A DNA stretch of 14,560 nucleotides from Pseudomonadota bacterium. Lineage in GTDB: Bacteria; Pseudomonadota; Alphaproteobacteria; Rhizobiales; Hyphomicrobiaceae. Both the position numbers and the translations under genes were made by a program. This document shows positions 13,922-14,560 of this stretch, one piece after another. Location: the NCBI GenBank assembly GCA_003242645.1, contig QGVC01000050.1:1-14560 (forward strand), given 5' to 3'. The notes under the pieces were generated by a model. That model saw nothing but the letters and a program-made list of their open reading frames with translations. It searched no databases and was not told where the DNA came from. Positions within the stretch are counted from its first letter, which is position 1. Each line of letters starts with the position of its first letter.

Positions 13922-14560
13922 GCTTGGCTCGAGCATAAGTCAGTCGCCTGGCGGGCCATCTGCTTCAGCAAGCTCTGACGGTGAGCAGAGGAAAGAAGCC
14001 GTCGCAAAGAATTCTAGTAAGACGGCGTCGGAAAAAGAGACAGCGGCGGCTAATGGCGATTCCAACTCTCCGGCTCGATCTCGGGAAGTCACCAAAGTGT
14101 CCTCGAGCGAGGGCACATCTTCGATCGCGAAAACCTCAGTTCGCACGCCTGAAGGTGAAGCGAGTAGGGTAAAGCCGGAACCGGCTGTCGTTCGCTTGCC
14201 AGAATCTGCCAAGGAGTTCACCTCCATGTCGGAGCCGGGCAACGTTGCTTATCGAATCGGGCCGTTGGACGTGCTCTCGATTACCGTCTTCCGTGTCCCG
14301 GAGTTGTCGACGACCGTTCAGGTCGCAGACACGGGCACCATAAATTTGCCTTTGATTGGAGAGGTTCCTGCAGCTGGGCGAACGGCGCAGGAGGTCGAGC
14401 AGGATGTAACGGCCCGGCTTGGCGAAAAGTATTTACAAAATCCTCAGGTCACCGTCTTCATCAAGGAATACAACGCTCGCCGTGTGACGGTGGACGGCTC
14501 TGTAAAGAAGCCGGGCGTTTATCCGCTGAGGGGCCGAACATCGCTTCTTCAGGCCATTAC
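13800..14560 (+). CDS. Wza-like outer-membrane polysaccharide export lipoprotein, 3' end cut by window
   Basis: The first 253 codons of an export-channel lipoprotein. The ATG at 13800 has GAGGA six bases upstream; an ATG at 13833 would also give a signal peptide but its ribosome binding site is poorer. The signal peptide ends in the lipobox LAGC (C34), so the mature protein should be lipidated and sent to the outer membrane. Residues 35-148 are a Ser/Ala/Lys/Glu-rich low-complexity stretch. The Poly_export domain follows: YRIGPLDVLSITVFRVPEL (151-169), INLPLIGEV (181-189) and YLQNPQVTVFIKEYNARR (211-228), then the first SLBB-like strand VDGSVKKPGVYPLRG (231-245). The 5' part overlaps the phosphatase gene by 122 nt in another frame. 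A Wzc-like kinase would be expected further right. Function is confident; the linker is unusual. Confidence 0.92.
   Translation, partial: MSRTTLPTTGAMPVQDKARALVALTTCAILLAGCADSLQDELGSSISQSPGGPSASASSDGEQRKEAVAKNSSKTASEKETAAANGDSNSPARSREVTKVSSSEGTSSIAKTSVRTPEGEASRVKPEPAVVRLPESAKEFTSMSEPGNVAYRIGPLDVLSITVFRVPELSTTVQVADTGTINLPLIGEVPAAGRTAQEVEQDVTARLGEKYLQNPQVTVFIKEYNARRVTVDGSVKKPGVYPLRGRTSLLQAI

Noticed and set aside
1..14560. tRNA or rRNA genes, insertion sequences, attachment sites, CRISPR arrays
   Set aside because: Reading both strands gave no cloverleaf-like sequence, no transposase or integrase motif, no terminal inverted repeats and no spaced direct repeats.

Overview
The window is one end-to-end polysaccharide biosynthesis and export locus from a fairly GC-rich Gram-negative bacterium. 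The PHP-type phosphatase with its 'PGADNHI' and 'EPPHH' signatures, the small secreted FecR-like protein and the general gene style suggest an alphaproteobacterium, most likely a sphingomonad. This is a family-resemblance judgement; no 16S rRNA or other marker gene is present.

Layout. Positions 1-12621 are read leftwards (minus strand), 13040-14560 rightwards (plus strand), and 12622-13039 is the divergent regulatory gap. In transcription order the leftward genes are: a small secreted protein with a Gly/Asp-rich tail (12621-12133); a Wzy/O-antigen-ligase-type polymerase with long hydrophilic tails (11861-10032); a polyprenyl-phosphate sugar phosphotransferase that starts the repeat unit (9745-8222); rfbC, rfbB and rfbD for dTDP-L-rhamnose (8015-5483); a VanZ-like membrane protein coupled to rfbD by a GTGA overlap (5486-5076); a TviB/WbpO-type UDP-N-acetylhexosamine dehydrogenase (5065-3788); a membrane-anchored SAM methyltransferase (3736-3002); a PglK-like ABC transporter, the likely lipid-linked oligosaccharide flippase (2937-1120); a GT2 glycosyltransferase (1120-167); and the first 38 codons of a GT4 glycosyltransferase cut off by the left edge (116-1). 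The rightward genes are a CpsB/YwqE-type tyrosine phosphatase (13040-13921) and, overlapping it, a Wza-like outer-membrane export lipoprotein cut by the right edge (13800-14560).

Together they suggest a repeat unit built on undecaprenyl phosphate, containing rhamnose and probably an N-acetylhexosaminuronic acid, possibly methylated, flipped by an ABC transporter, polymerised by the Wzy-like protein and exported through a Wza channel. Chain length would be controlled by a tyrosine kinase/phosphatase pair whose kinase should lie to the right of the window. Not seen here: rfbA, a Wzx flippase, a Wzc kinase, tRNA or rRNA genes, insertion sequences or CRISPR arrays.

Most of this is a recognisable capsule/EPS locus rather than a new system. 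The less ordinary points are the ABC flippase paired with a Wzy/Wza pathway, the 122-nt out-of-frame overlap carrying the lipoprotein signal, the long low-complexity linker in the export lipoprotein, the charged tails of the polymerase, the uncharacterised secreted protein, and several palindromes in the gaps.
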